Of a stretch of DNA of 64,000 nucleotides, positions 23,576 to 37,355 are shown in pieces; within the stretch, counting starts at the first letter, position 1; every line of letters begins with the position of its first letter. The position numbers were made by a program, and so were the translations under genes. This DNA comes from Sclerodactyla briareus. Lineage: Eukaryota > Echinodermata > Holothuroidea > Dendrochirotida > Sclerodactylidae. The notes beneath the pieces were generated by a model. It made no database searches. It was not told the DNA's origin and saw only the letters and a list, made by a program, of their open reading frames with translations. The DNA lies in assembly GCA_026419785.1 (NCBI GenBank), contig JAODTK010005689.1, positions 868,001-932,000 of the forward strand, written 5' to 3'.

Positions 23576-24340
23576 AATATTTCCCAGTGAAGACAGTACA
23601 GATTCTTTGACAATTTGTCATTTTATTACATTCCTTGATCTGTTTGAGTATGGACTAGCACCAATGTCCAGCCTATATGTACCTCCTGATCAGTAGTATT
23701 GTTGTTACAGGTGGGTGGGCAATTTGGTCTTGCATGCATCCCCCCCCCCCCAGGTTTCAGGGGCCCAACCAGCTTATGAAATTGAAATGTAGCCCTATTG
23801 AAGGCTTGATCACTGCATGTATGACAAATTCCTAATTGCAAGGCCAAAACGCCTTCTGGCGCTATACTTCCTCATTTAGGGTTATATTTTGACCACAACG
23901 TGTTGTGTCGCCCCCTCATGAAAATCGGGGTTGCTTCCACTGCCCCCCCCCCTCCCCAATACAAATATTTCCCCCAGTGAAGACAGTACAAATTCTTGAA
24001 GGGTCATTATTATTATTCCTGATATGTTTGAATATTTGGACTAGCACCAGTGACCAGCCTATATGTACCTCCGGGTCAGTAGTGGGTGTTGTTAGGGTGG
24101 GGGTGGTAATTTTGGTCTTACACGCAACCCCCCCCCCTCCCCCCCAGTTCATAGGTAAGTTATGGACAATTGAAAAATTAGCACCTATTTGAGCCGCATC
24201 ACTGGAATTTATTGACAAATCCTAAATTTGCAAGGCAGAAACGCAGGAAAGCCTCTTCTGCGTATACTTCATCTTTAGAGGATATTTTACATTTAATCCC
24301 GTGGCATTTCTCAGGGGAAGGTACAAAATTGGGTTGGGAA
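23576..24340 (+). repeat. Two-copy tandem duplication, about 387 bp
   Basis: Segments starting ATTTCCC..AGTGAAGACAGTACA near 23579 and 23967 are followed by the same series: ATTCCTGAT, GGACTAGCACCA, CAGCCTATATGTACCTCC, a GGTGGG block, a C-run, TTGACAAAT-like text, AAACGC and CTTCATTTAG. Copies differ by many short indels. No coding function is evident. Confidence 0.7.
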
Positions 24341-24344
24341 CAGG

Positions 24345-27300
24345 ATATCAATGGCGGAGGGTTAATAGAGGGGGAAGGGACCAAATGGCAATTCTTCCAT
24401 AGGCCGATATGATATTTACTCGAGGGGGGGAATGCAAAGTTGTTGCTTTACATTAATTGAAAACATGATATGATCTTCCGCAGGAAAAGGACACCAGTAA
24501 TGTCATGCTGAAAATGCAATAGAACAACCTATATGGCCCAGCCATAATCCTCTACAACCATTGGTGTTGTATACTCTAATAAGCCCTTAGTTTGGCTGGT
24601 CAACATTGGTCCCAATGCCCAAAAGGATTTAATCTCCAATTTGTAACCACATAAACTTTTTACTGCCTGTCCGACATTCAGTGTGGAAATATGGTACCTG
24701 GCACTGGCAAAGATCGGAAGAAAAATTGGGGTGTGTGTAATCCAATTATTCTCAGTGTGCACTCAGTCTACTGTTATCGAATTGTAATTTAAAGTTAACA
24801 CTTCCAGGATGTTAATTACTTGACAGGCAGGACTATTGGGTATTATTACACTTGATTCTTAGACAAGCTCTAAGAGGGGCCGGAATTAAATGTGGTGTGT
24901 GTAGAAGCGTGAGAGGGGTAGTGAGTTGGGAGGAAGAAGAAAGCAAGGTCAAGGAAGCTTCTGAGAGGGGGAGGGCAAAACATTTGTGGCCTATTTCGCT
25001 ATTGAGAAAAAAATGAGGGGGCAGTACCTTGTACCCCGGCAGAAATGGGTAGGGGTTTGAGTCTATAAATATCTCTCTTCTTCCCATGTGCTCTCTATCG
25101 GGTGTTGACAGTACTGATGTGGATATTTGGAACCAAGTGGTTGCCGGGATACTCACATTTTAAACAATTGCCCAAAGTTCATACTGGATCAACATTAAGT
25201 GAGCCCACATAATTCGAAAGTCTCAACATGGGCTTATATTATATAAACACTAGAAAATTTCAAAAATCTTGTCGGTTTCTTTTATCGATTCGTGTTTATC
25301 CATGCAGCCAGATATATTGTTGGGAGGTGCCTGCATGGTGGGCAATATGAGAGGACATTCCCAACCCAACCATGTAGGAGGGAATGGTGATTTGAAAACC
25401 TTGTGAAAAGTTTTCCCTAAAATAAAAATGACAATAACCTATGCTGGACGGTAAAATTGGGGTCTACTTAATACAAAAGGATTTTAAACAACAGGATGCA
25501 GTGTCAAAGGCATGGACCAACCTTGTACCCCAGACAAGGTGAGTCATTGCACTAGGGATGGTGTTAAGCAAAAAAATGATTCACCCTCAGTCACTTTTGT
25601 GCCTGAAGAAAATAGTGAAAATTGATACCCCCAGTCACTTTGAAAGACCACAGATACTCTGCTGTCCAAAAATTAAAACGATTGACTGGCAATGACTTAG
25701 TCACATTAGTGATTAACGACATATGGTACAATGACCAAAGGTGAGACACCATGCTATTGGAAACTGAATGTACCCACAATGACCTAACCTTTGTCCCGGG
25801 ATAGGGGAGGGGGGCATTTGACATTATAGGCTGTAGCAGTCTCGTCCCCACCATATACCCAAAAAAAAGATTTTTTTTTTTTTTGTTTTTACATTTGTTT
25901 GATGTTGATGATGTTGGCGTCCCGTCAAAGAACTGCCACTTCATTCCAAATCTATCTGCTTTGACCACAGTCACTTATGAGTGATAAATGTCGACTAAAG
26001 TGATCCGTCCTTCATTTTAGCGCCTGCAGTCTGCAGGACTCAGTGTTACGGTTCGCTGGGGCTCCCACGCCACCGGAATGGAAAACGTTGGACCTAACAC
26101 TGGTTTGACTTCGTGACTTCGAGCCTTCACTCTTACAAGATACACTTATACCAGGTTCATTTTTTCAGTATTTTACTTCAATTGCCCTCAATACTTTGAC
26201 CATGGTCAAAAGCAACAGCTCTCTTGCGTTTAGTAAATATTGCAGGTGATTGGGGATCGTTTTTGTCAAGTTGTGGTTTGAGTTTGCAAAACACATCGTG
26301 CAAATGGTTTGATAATAGCTGAATCATCATTGTGATGCCCCAACCTTGGTAAGGGGAACATGTCGAGGAAAAAAGGCAAGGAATCACTACGCAGATTTGC
26401 GTTCTTGTTACCTTCCCTCCCCCCGCCTGTTACTACTGTCTGCCACCCCCTCTGGCTTGAACCTTCCGCTCTAGCTTCCTCTTACCCTGCACTCACACCC
26501 GCCGGCACACCACCCGACTGACCCACCTGCACGGCCTCTTCGCGCACAGCACACTCAACTATTCTTAGTATTACAACCGGGATCACAGCCACCTCCGTCG
26601 CCTTACCTACCCCGACTATTCTGTAGTATGATGATTCATACTACAGAACAGTGAACTTGTGAACAGTGAAGGATGGCACATAGAAGGCTCAAACCCATGC
26701 TGATCCCTAGGTAGTATTAGTTCCCGTTAACAAACACTGTGACCAACTTTCCCTGATATCCACTTTGAACGTGAATAAAATACACGATTTGTGATTGTTT
26801 GCAAAATAGCCGAAAACGAGCCACGACTGGCTTCTGCATTAAATTAAAGGCTCCATTCATTCTTGAAATAATCGAGAAAATGAGCATCGGTGATATTGAA
26901 AATGAATGCCATTGTTCTATCTACCTCCTCATACCAGAAGAACTCAGTCACAATTACAGCACTCCAAGTCATTCCTATTTTTTAGGTGGAAATGGTGATC
27001 ACTCCGCGAATTGAAAAAAAAGCCGGCGGGCCGTAACAAGTTATTTGTTTCGCCACAGTGACCTATTTTCCCGTAATAAAACTAATTTTTTTCCTTATAC
27101 GAATCGGTTTCAATCAGATGTTTTGTCAATGAGCCAGTTCGGGAAGGTTACAGTTAATGAGATGGTTAATGATATTGTGTCAAAGGTCCATAGTGGCTGA
27201 CCGCGGTTCCGACGTCGAACGTACAGTGTTGCAGAACGATCTTTCGAAACCTCCCCTGCCGAAAATTACGAATCCTGTCATTACAAAACTTTACAGATGT

Positions 27301-30300
27301 TCCTCCATGCTTATCAATAATAAAATCCGAAAACATTGGATGAATTGGTTCGTTTTCATATAGTGGTGACAGTTTAAAAATAAGCCGTAAACGATATTGT
27401 ATAGGGGAATCTGACCGAATCTCCTCTATCCCCGGACTGTTCTGTGGTGATCATGCGCACTTAGACTACGAACGTGCTTATTGTTGTTTTCATTTCAGTC
27501 ATAACAATAGTTTACTACGTATGGGTGGCTTTGTTGCTGAAATTAGGACAATACTAACGGCTGAATGAACTTAACTCTCTGGACAACCCGGATCCTCTTT
27601 ATATTTTGATGACATCTTGTAGTCAATAGGGGTCAATCAATGTGGAGTGTGGTCAGACAATCATACCTTATGGTTATTTGTCTGCGTTTCGATAGTAAAT
27701 CTATCGTCGTGAGTGTCTAGTGATCATCCGTTCGTGTTTTATTTAGCATTTTCATTTGGTTTTCCTCTATGTCCGGCCCCACCATCCATAATATTCCTTT
27801 GTGATAGTTTTTTTGTTCTCCCGGCACTCGTTTCTCCTTTGCATTCTCTTCGACGATTCTCTTCGTTTTGTATGGTCAATGTCTTAATGTCTCCTGATTG
27901 TTACACCCCCGAGACACGAGATCGGGGATAATACCGTTTGGGTGTATTATCATGTATAGCCGGAACTCATGGCGTTCACTGAAATAACTATTTAACGTTT
28001 GTCCAGTCACACATGTCCACCATAGGCAAGTTTCGAATGAGATTGATTTAGATGTCGTCACATATCAGGGGCAGGTTTATTTGCCTAATTCCCGCATATT
28101 CTTTCTGAAGTTTTGAGGATGTGACAACGGTCACTTGGTCGATGGAGAATACTCTGACAGGAGGAAGAATTACTTTCGAGTCATCGAAGACACAAATTTG
28201 CAAATTGTTGCGATTTTCCCAAGCGTGACAGATTTCCGAAGAAACTTGGTGCATGGGGGACTACATTCAGTTCTGCAAGAGTTAAAGGTAATTTTAAGGT
28301 CCACGGGCAGGACCTCTGATACCCAGATGGAAACAACCTATTCTGACACACTATTTCGACCTCATTTCCAAACCCGCTCATACTATGAATAAGTTATCAA
28401 ACTTACACTATATGTTTGGAGATTGAACGCAGTGCGCTCAGGGCCTAAAAAGTATTTAATTCCTAAAACCATTTCATCTTTTTGCCCTAACTCGGATCTA
28501 GAGCAGATCCTCAAGTCGTCCGGCACCAGTACGCCGAACGGGGAAGAAGACAAGGAGGCGGAGAGACGCGGAGGAGTGATTCAGTGTGTTCCTTCGAAAT
28601 ACTGCAATACATTGAGGTCCCGGGAACTGTGTTTTTATGGACGTCGGGAATGTCGTTCTATGTAAAGATGGGATCAGTTAGGCTTCCCATTAGGGTCCTG
28701 TCCAGCGACACGTAAATTTTTGTTCGTGCTTTGAGGATGGGAGGGGGTGGGGAGTATGACCTGTATCGAACACTAGTTCAGCGGAGTGCCACCATTGTTG
28801 GCGCGTAGCGAACAAGCGGAATTTGTTGATTTTGAGACTCCTTTCAATGGCGGGAAAAGCACTTCGGGTTTTTTTGAGCTGCATTTAACCAGCCTTGTAA
28901 ATTCGTATCGCATGTCTGTAATTTCTAATCTAATGGGGGAAAAACCAATCTATAGAAACTTTCATACATATCTGAGGGGTCGGGGATGATACGAGAATCA
29001 AATCTACTATGCATCCTCTTTCCATCTCCCAGTTCCATATTAGCCCTTCGCAAGTTGTATCGGGGGGGGGGGTCCATCGCCCATCCATAACTAGGCCTCG
29101 GTCGCAAACTCTCCGTAATTGAAAACCTGGTACACTGCACTGATTTCTAAAACCTTAAAACTGTGACAAATCTCCCGTCATTATCTGGAGCGGCGTTTTT
29201 TACAAATTTACAAACCCCCAAATTGCAGGAATGGGCGCTTCCCCATGAACCGTTCCAAAACCGCATTCCCCCTTGTGGCCTCTTCATCATGTTCACTGCA
29301 CTTGTAGGTTACAAGTATGAAGAAAAAAACAACAAAAACAAAAACATATTGGCCACAAGGCTGACGAAGATATTGTGCATGGTCCACTGTATTATTAGGG
29401 AACCGGAACTCGGTGAAACACAGCGCGCGCATAGCGAATAGTTAGTATTTTAGCCTTCTCACCATTAAATTTAGCACTCTTATTAGAAATATGTGTTAGC
29501 GAGAGGGGAGGAGTTCCGCCCTTCGTTTCCATTTCATTTATTTTAAGAGATGCCTATGCCTGGATCATTGGGGGGGGGGGGGTCACATAAGGCCATTCCC
29601 CACCTCAATATTCGGGAGAGCGGGATTTAAACCCCCCTCCCCCATCCCCGCGATTAGCCTAGGCTGTCCGTCCGAAGGGCAGGGCATTTCACGGAATGGT
29701 CAGATGCCAACGTAGGTGGTACTGTTAGTGTTGGAATTAAAATGGTCGTTTACTTCATTTACCTCCGTTGAAGAGCTAATTCGACATTCAGGTCGTGTGG
29801 TATTATAAGGCCAACAATTGAGATGTTTTATTCCTGCGGATTTTAATCATGCCCGCATACGAGCCTCGCAAATCCACTTCGCGTGGACAACGCTTTTGGC
29901 TACAGCCATTAATCAACGCTTACCCTGACGAAAGATTTACCCTGTGTACACGCACTAAACACGCACATTGGCTAAAATGCAACCGAAATTATCCATACGC
30001 TGATGATGTGCTGGTAATGATGAACTTTTTGATCGCGATCTTGCTTCCTTTTTTTCCGGAGGAATATATGAAATAATCATGACCTGACGCAAAAAAGTGT
30101 TTTCAACTGGTCCCTCGTTTCACTGATCCCTCTTTTCGTCCTCTACCTTGACCAGTCGATTAGTCTGTTTATTAGTGTTTTAGGCCCTTCTGGAAGCTGG
30201 ATTGTCTACACAAAAAAGTATGCTGCCCGGCGACGGAAATGATACAACCCACAAACACACCGATAGTGCGTGTGCGCGTGATGGCGCCTGGCAGAAATTC

Positions 30301-32760
30301 CACGGGTGTGTACATAAACAGTAAAGCACAGGAATCGGGGATATCAAAATTATCGTCTTAAACAGACTACCCAGTCGATCGGATGCCCTCGCGATGGGTG
30401 AACAATTGCACGGCGTATAACAGCTTATCTCCGGATCGTCCCCGCGCCGTGCACACCACCCGATTACCTAACAAAAAAATAGTTGGGTGAGATTCAAAAT
30501 GACAATTGAAGGCATTTTGGCTGACTGCTCGGTTTCTATGTTCGCCGTTTCGTCGCCTGGTAGGAACATCCACTGATGGCACTGATACTCCAGTTATATT
30601 GCGCCATCGACTCTTGGTGCAACATTATTGCAGGTAGGTGGATCGATAGCGGCATCGGTGTGGTCGTGAAAAAGCGTGGAGCGTTCAATGGGGGGGTCTG
30701 CACACCCAGACGATTCCTACACCTACTTTCATCATTAGATGCCGGTCCTTGTGACGTAATGTTTTCAACACCCCGTATTGGTATTCGGCCAACCATGCCT
30801 ACACCTGCCTGGTTGCCCTCCTGGTAACTGCGATGACCTTCTGAGGCGTTTGTATTAGTGGAGAGTTATTTTCACTTCATTAGATTATTTTCATGTATAA
30901 TTTATTTATATTATCCACCTCGCCCGGAGATGGAGACTACACAGCTTTTTGCTAAGCACTTGTAAGCATCGTTATATTTAAAGGTATATATTTAATTGTC
31001 AAATTTGCATGATTATCAATCTCTATAGCAGTCAATCAGTGAATGTTCGACTGAATACTGAGAAAGTACCAAATGATTTGAAGTAACTTGGGTATAAAAT
31101 TAGAGCTACATCTAAAACGTCTACGTTATTGTCTTCAGGGTCTCATACGTTTAAAATTGTTTTTTGTCTCCCTAACGCAAGATGTATATTAAGCTATACT
31201 GAACTAGAAGTGCGATTCGATAACGCAAAAGTCCGATTCAATTTCAAATGTTTTTTTTTCTTCAACAATTATCCGTTTACATGTCTCATGATATTACTGA
31301 GCGCAGTGATAGTGTAAGAGGGTCTCAGCAGGCGGCTGCTGTACTTGACAGACGCCATCGCGGACGCTTCGGCAGACTCGGGAGCTATGCCCACCCAGGA
31401 CAGGCAGTGCGTAGCCAGTGGCCCGGGGGATGGAGGGGAGAGGGAGTTTCCCCCTGACACTGCACAGAGAGTGTGGGCTTACGTTGTTTCCATGCAGGTA
31501 GTTGAAAGGATGTCCGCGAACGGAGAGAACAGAACTATAAAAATATTAGGCGAACTAATGAACTGAGTTCCAGATCCCTTTTTCCTATAATTATGTGTGC
31601 ATATTTTCACATACTTTGGTTGATTGTAATCTATAATTATATTCATGTTCCCATTCTACTCTTTTCCTGTTGTTGGATGTCACTTTGTTCCAAATTGGGA
31701 ATATATCCAAACCCCGTGTGATCACTCTTCGATACAGCATTCACTCTCAACGTTAAGGGAAAATATCACCTAACTGCTAATGGATTGTCCGGCGACTTTT
31801 TTCTGTGGGTAAAATCTTGGCGTTTTTTTATTGCGATCCTGAAGGTTGTGCTGAAACATGCAGCTATGTCTATGTTTTTCACAAACTTTTTAGATTTTAA
31901 GATGTCGCAACGACTGGTGAATGCCCTCTTCATGTCTGTCAGCTGGCAACGTTGGCATTGACTTCTCTCGGAGGTGGAAAGAATTGGAATTGATGTTTCA
32001 CGTTTGAGGAGCAACACGCTTACGAGTGTGTGCAAAAACAGCTGAACAAAAAATGCTAACCTAATACGCGAAAATACCACACATATGTATGAATAAAGAA
32101 CATGGATGGCGAAACGCGCACGAGTGGCAAGAAAAATTCCCCAGAATTCTCGTATAGAAGACAGCCTCCAAAGACGATTTTGAAGAGGGGAAAGTAGAGC
32201 GGGCTTGTATTTCACGACAGCCAAGAGGGGTGTGTTCCATATGCACTGCAGCAACGGAACTCAAATACCAAACCGCTTTGAGCGGAACATGCGGTGTGAG
32301 GTGTTTCCTTATATTATAGTGAAGGAAGTTTTTTACGCCTAGAGAAAAGTTGCTAGATATTCAGGGGCGAGTCAATTGAGGCTTTGTTGAACAGGTCAGG
32401 ACTTTAATTCGGTGAGCTCTATAGGGCCAGTGTACTACACAATCATTCCTGGCATCGTCGTTTTGCTCTATGGGAAGAATAATGAGTTTGGCATCTGCTT
32501 CTTGATTGAGTGAGCGGGAAGCAGAGAGAGAAAGAGACTAGGAGAATAGACCCAAACAAAGAAAAGTTTGAAGCCGGTGCAGTTACGCAACCTAAAATTA
32601 CATCGGGGTGATCGATGCATCGTTTGAGAACCTTTGCATTAATGGGAACAGATACACCGAATTCAAACTCCATGCCGCCGGTATGTGTGGTAATGCTGAA
32701 GGTTTTCATCCAAGGCCCTATTTTCCCGAAAGGGTAGGGGTTCCTATTTTCTTGTGCTGA
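24345..32760. other. 8.4 kb without recognised genes or repeats
   Basis: No gene or known repeat was recognised. Details worth recording are a T-rich run (25868-25881), a C-rich pyrimidine stretch (26405-26540), a perfect 12-bp hairpin at 26619-26648, and a 13-G run at 29570-29582. The longest open frame is minus strand 31766-32254 (162 codons), with one hydrophobic stretch and no recognised domain. A YADD tetrapeptide near 30000 lacks other RT motifs. If the window contains a host gene with long introns, this quiet region is a plausible intron. Confidence 0.4.
26619..26648. repeat. Perfect 12-bp inverted repeat
   Basis: TTCTGTAGTATG is followed by the loop ATGATT and then CATACTACAGAA, an exact 12-bp stem. 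A direct repeat of GAACAGTGAA follows at 26646-26670. It may be a recombination or transposon end remnant; function unknown. Confidence 0.8.
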
Positions 32761-32764
32761 AAAT

Positions 32765-34095
32765 AATGATCAATATCACAATTCAATGTTGGATATTATA
32801 TGTATATTCAAAGCTTGGTTCACTCCCAGGAGTGAAAACATATTGACAAAAGGAGAGACTCTTACTGTCCAATACCAAGCCATATCTTCGTGGTACATGA
32901 AAAGTTTGGTCCAGTGGTAGCCAGGTGTAGAACTTCCCTTTGTGCTATTCCTCCGACTGTTTCAGTGCCGATAATCAAGGTCGAACATCGAATTTCATCT
33001 GTGTGTTAAAGCTGTTCAGTTCACTCTTTTACAGAGGCCATAATTGGAGTATCGTGCGATAGAAGTTTTCCAGTGTAATTGACTACTGATTTGTTGCAAC
33101 ACGACGAGTCAGGTCTTTAAGGAAATGAACCAGAAGGTTACAAGGTCATTAGGTCAATTTCAAAGTAATCAACGGGGGTCACCAGATGTAGTTTTTCACG
33201 ACTAACAGAATATTCCATTTACACAACCCCCTACTACAATGTTTCCGTAGGCAAAAGTATATCAAGATTCGAAATTATTCAGAGGCTGTTTTACCCTTCT
33301 ACAGAGGAGGACATAAGCTTTGGAATTGCGTTGTGATAGCAGTGTTTCAGTACTCCGTGCCACTGACTTAATTGGTTTGTTGCAACCAAGAACGAGTCTG
33401 GTCGTCACCAAAATGGACCCGAGGTCACAGAATCATTAGGTCAAATGTCAACAGTATTCCAAAGTGGGTCACCAGATGTATTTGCACAGAGAACAGAATA
33501 TTCCATTTACAGACACAACCCCCTAAGAAAATGTTCCGATGCAAAAGTATATCAAGATTCGAAATTATTCAGAGGCTGTTTTACCTTCTACAGAGGGACA
33601 TACTGGAATTGCGTGTGATGCATGTTTCACATACGGTCCGTGCCCATGACGTATTGGTTTGTTGTCAACAAACGAGTCTGGTCTTCACCCAAAATGGCCC
33701 CGGAGGCACAAGATCATTAGGTTTCAAATGAGGTCCGAAGGTCAAATGAGTCAAAGTAGGTCACATATGTACTTCGCCTGGAACAAATCCTTCCATTACA
33801 AATTGCTCTGAAATGTTTCGGTTGTCAGATTAGAAGAATTGGCCTATTGGTGACCTTCACATATGACCTGACCTTACATTAAGACAATTGTGGTTCATCC
33901 TCAATTTTATTTGGCAACCCACCATTCCTAACATGAACGTAATATATTCTGCATCATTTATATATCTACGACTTGCCCTGTCTGACTTGCTGGCCCTTAA
34001 ACGGTGCACTATAACATAGGAGTCCGCCTCTCCACATACATCATGCTGACAGGGGTGTCACACACACACTCACATAGCTGAATACAGCAAGAAAA
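32765..34095 (+). repeat. Repeat family R, copy D, with 290-bp tandem units
   Basis: About three tandem units of roughly 290 bp occur. The segment GATTCGAAATTATTCAGAGG appears at 33267 and 33557, and GGTCACCAGATGTA at 33177 and 33467. Text such as CGAGTCTGGTCGTCACC and CATTAGGTCAAATG precedes each. The 3' part contains TGACCTGACCTT and ends with CTGACAGGGGTGTCACACACACAC (34047-34070), as other R copies do. Differences between units are mainly one-base indels. The start AAGCTTGGTTCACTC matches copy E. Confidence 0.7.
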
Positions 34096-34424
34096 AAGGG
34101 CACAGCTGAGCCCACGGTTCGATGAGACTGCATAGAACAGATGAAGAGTGAACAAAGCATCATGGCACGTTAGACATGTGCAAGTCGCGAGACAGGACAA
34201 AATATACATACACTTAGTCTACAAGAACGTGAGACGGTCAAGTATCACTAATCTGAATATTTATTCTAAGCCGCAAGCCAGCAGACTTAACTTACCACCC
34301 ACCAACTACTTCAGGATTGTGCTGTCATGTAACACGTCCCTTCCTTTGGTCATCAACTACATGCAATGATCCTGTGCCTCTAATCCTACTTTCCCGACTG
34401 TTAAGTTTCCATCTGCTTATGCGG

Positions 34425-35570
34425 GTAATGAGCAATCACAATACACTGTTTGATATTAAATATTTATATTCAAAAGCTTGGTTCACTCAGGACTCGAAAA
34501 CATATTGACACAAGGGTATGATTGTCACTGACCATATCAAACGTATATTGATTGGCTACATATAAAGTCTAGTGATACACACCGACGAAACCGACTTCCC
34601 TTTACTCTCTTCCTCTGAGATCTTTCAGTTCCGATATCGAATATAAATGTATCAGTGTTTCAAGCTGTTTCACTCTTTCATAAAGGACATAACAGGGGAT
34701 AGCGTGTGATAAAATGTTCCAGTATGTCAATGTGATTGACTAATTGCTTTCCTTGCAACACGGACAGTCTGTTCGTGACAAAGAACTGCCAGAAGTTCAG
34801 AGGTAATTATGTCAAGATCAAAAAGGAAGTCAAATTAGGTCACTAGATGAAGCTTGAGCAGAGGGACGACATTCTCCATTACGCCAACCCCCAAAATGTT
34901 TTTTCCGAAGATATATGAAGATTTTGAAATTTATCAGTGTTTTAGGCCGCGTTCGACTCTTCTACAGAGAATATAGCTGGAGATGGCGTGTAATAGCGTG
35001 TTCTAGTATCACAGTGCATTTGACTTATTGTTTTTGGCAACAAGACGAGTCTGGTCGTCATAAATTATGAATAGAAATGTTTTGTGTGGGGGGAAATACA
35101 TGTGTGGGTGGAGGCTCCCCATAAAAGAGTTGGGGGGTCAAGAAGACCCCCTCCCCCGACACCCGGAATGTTTGTGCTCCCTTGCTTCAATCTATAGACA
35201 CTGGATACACTATTGGACGAAAACTAATTTGCTTCAGCTTTCGTCGGTGCCTTCAATTAATGTACAGAACGACTTTCATTAATTATGGTTTTACTCGGCG
35301 AACGCTGCTGTGTGATTAGTGTGAGGCAAGGTTTTGGAACCTTGCTTTTCGTGACTCTCAATGACCTTGAACTGGCATGAAAACAATAGGGTTTCTCCCT
35401 CTTCACATGGGCAACCCACGTGTCTATTTGCGGGATGCCTTCAATATGGAACAGACTCGCTCTATAATATTTTACTCGGCAACGCTGCGTGTGATTATTG
35501 TGAGAGTACCTATCTACACACGTATGTTTGCGAAACAGTTCCGCATGTGGTGCTCCGGTTGGTAAGTTTT
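34425..35570 (+). repeat. Repeat family R, copy E
   Basis: It begins like copy D (GAGCAATCACAATAC, then AAAGCTTGGTTCACTC near 34475) and carries the same series of landmarks: ACATATTGACA, CTGTTTCACTCTTT, TTAGGTCACTAGATGAAG and CAAGACGAGTCTGGTCGTCA. The 35055-35280 segment is an interruption rich in G/C runs. A direct repeat of TTTTACTCGGC..AACGCTGC...GTGTGATTA...TGTGAG occurs at 35289-35325 and 35470-35506. D and E lie in direct orientation about 1.66 kb apart and may be a tandem segmental duplication. Confidence 0.65.
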
Positions 35571-35574
35571 GTAT

Positions 35575-37350
35575 GGCGTGGATATTTTGGCGGAATCATA
35601 TTAAGAACCGTCTTGACCTTATTGGAATGGTTTCCAGGCTATTCCCGTAATCCATTCCCGCAGTTGACATAATTTTAAAATATTGTAAGCCAATATTCGT
35701 CTCCAATAGATTTGCACGCAACATATCTGGAGATCTGTGAATAGCCCACGATCATCAAGATTAAACGGTTTTGTAAATATCAGCTTTTTTAATATCGGGG
35801 TATGCCATTCGAGACTCATATCCCCCGGGTTTTCGTCTACCAGACGACTGCTAAGAAGTAAAAAACACAAAAACTAGGCCTAGTGTGGTCCGTATATGCT
35901 GGCTGTCGGTTTGATATCAGACAAACTAGGTTAAGGGGGGCGAAGGGAACACACAATCGACGAAGTCAGGAGGTATAGGTTTGTCTGTTGGGCCAATTTT
36001 CTATGCCCCATGGTTGCCATACGCAACGTAGGCAAGGTCTGTTGCGAATATGAGGGAAATAACAGACCAAGAACAATCATCGGGGTTTTTCAAGACTATT
36101 TCGTTAGACTGCTATATCCCTTTATCTGTTCACACCAATATTTTGGTTGGGATTTTTCAATTATAAATATTCGCCGAGTTTAAATAAACAAGAACAATAA
36201 TGTCACCCGTGTTTTTTCTCTCTCGATGACACCCAATCTTTGAGTAATGTTACCCTCATCATCGAGGTGTAATGCGGTTTGAAACAGTTTCACATAAATT
36301 CTGAAATGGTAACCCATTTGGAACATTTCAGAGAATCGGTGACCTATGTTCAGAGGTCACATATACGTTTCCTTTGAAACATTATTGTTTCCTAGCAGAT
36401 TTGAGAAGCCTTTACAACTGAGAATAACCTGCATGGTCTTGGATAGGTTGATGAGCGACATTACTGGGAACGGTTTCAACAATCACTGTTTCTTTATGAA
36501 CACGAAGGGCAGCGGTCGAGTCTTTGAAACCAACAAGGTTTCCCCCACAGTTCGATTTGGGTAGGGGACACAATATCAAATGTCCCCCCCCCCCCACGAT
36601 TTTGGCTATAAGGGAACTGAGGTCGCATGACATCGCCTCTGGGTTTTGTGATAACTCCATTTAGGCGTGCGGATTGAAGCTTCGGCAATAGCAAGATGAT
36701 GGGCCCATTAAGGCATAAATCCGCTCAATTTTTCATCGAAGGCCCGAGCTTAGCGCAAAAATTTCGCGCGCGCCGCGCGCATTTGCCTGGGTGTGCAATC
36801 AGGTTTCGAACTTTTTTTCATTTTTTACATTTTTTTTTCTGCCCCGAGGGCATATTCACTTTTGTCAACTTCTGAATCAATCCTTCATTCATTTCGTATT
36901 CATAAATAGGCCTAGGCCATCGCAGATCAACTACTTACAAGGCCCTGAATCATGTTCACAACCATTTACAGCAGTAACTGAAATTGTATAGGACTCCCCC
37001 ACATTTAGCCGGCCCATTGACTCAGACTTCCACGCTAAATTGACTTCTTTTTTTTCGCGTGAGCTGGCTGATGCCCGGGCGAGTGCACTTCCAATTCACT
37101 GTACCTTTACTTCTTGAATTTCGCTATGGTCGCCTTTTTTTTTTTTTTTTGCGCGCGCTTGGCGCGCGGTTGTGTTTTTTCTTCGTTGCAATGCCAGTAT
37201 GAGCTGAGTTTTATCACCCGTTTCCTGAAGGATATAATGTATTCTTCAAAATTCAAAAATTTAAATCCCATACCTGACACTTCAATCAACCAACAATATG
37301 AGTTTAGATTGATGGCATTATCCTCGACGATTTTCACCTTAGGTATAGCT
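35575..37350. other. No recognisable gene
   Basis: No supported gene. CpG-rich palindromic words GCGCGCGCCGCGCGC (36768-36782) and GCGCGCGCTTGGCGCGC (37151-37167) stand out in an otherwise AT-rich region, the second after a run of T. A C-run lies at 36583-36595. Confidence 0.45.
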
Positions 37351-37355
37351 ACTCC

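Noticed and set aside
29849-30076. Reverse transcriptase from a YADD tetrapeptide
   Set aside because: The tetrapeptide NYPYADDVLV occurs, but no preceding QG/SP motif or following LNxxKT-like motif could be found in any frame.
31766-32254. 162-codon minus-strand open frame as a gene
   Set aside because: No recognised domain or convincing splice or start context; another open frame overlaps it on the same strand, and a frame of this length is expected by chance in 64 kb.
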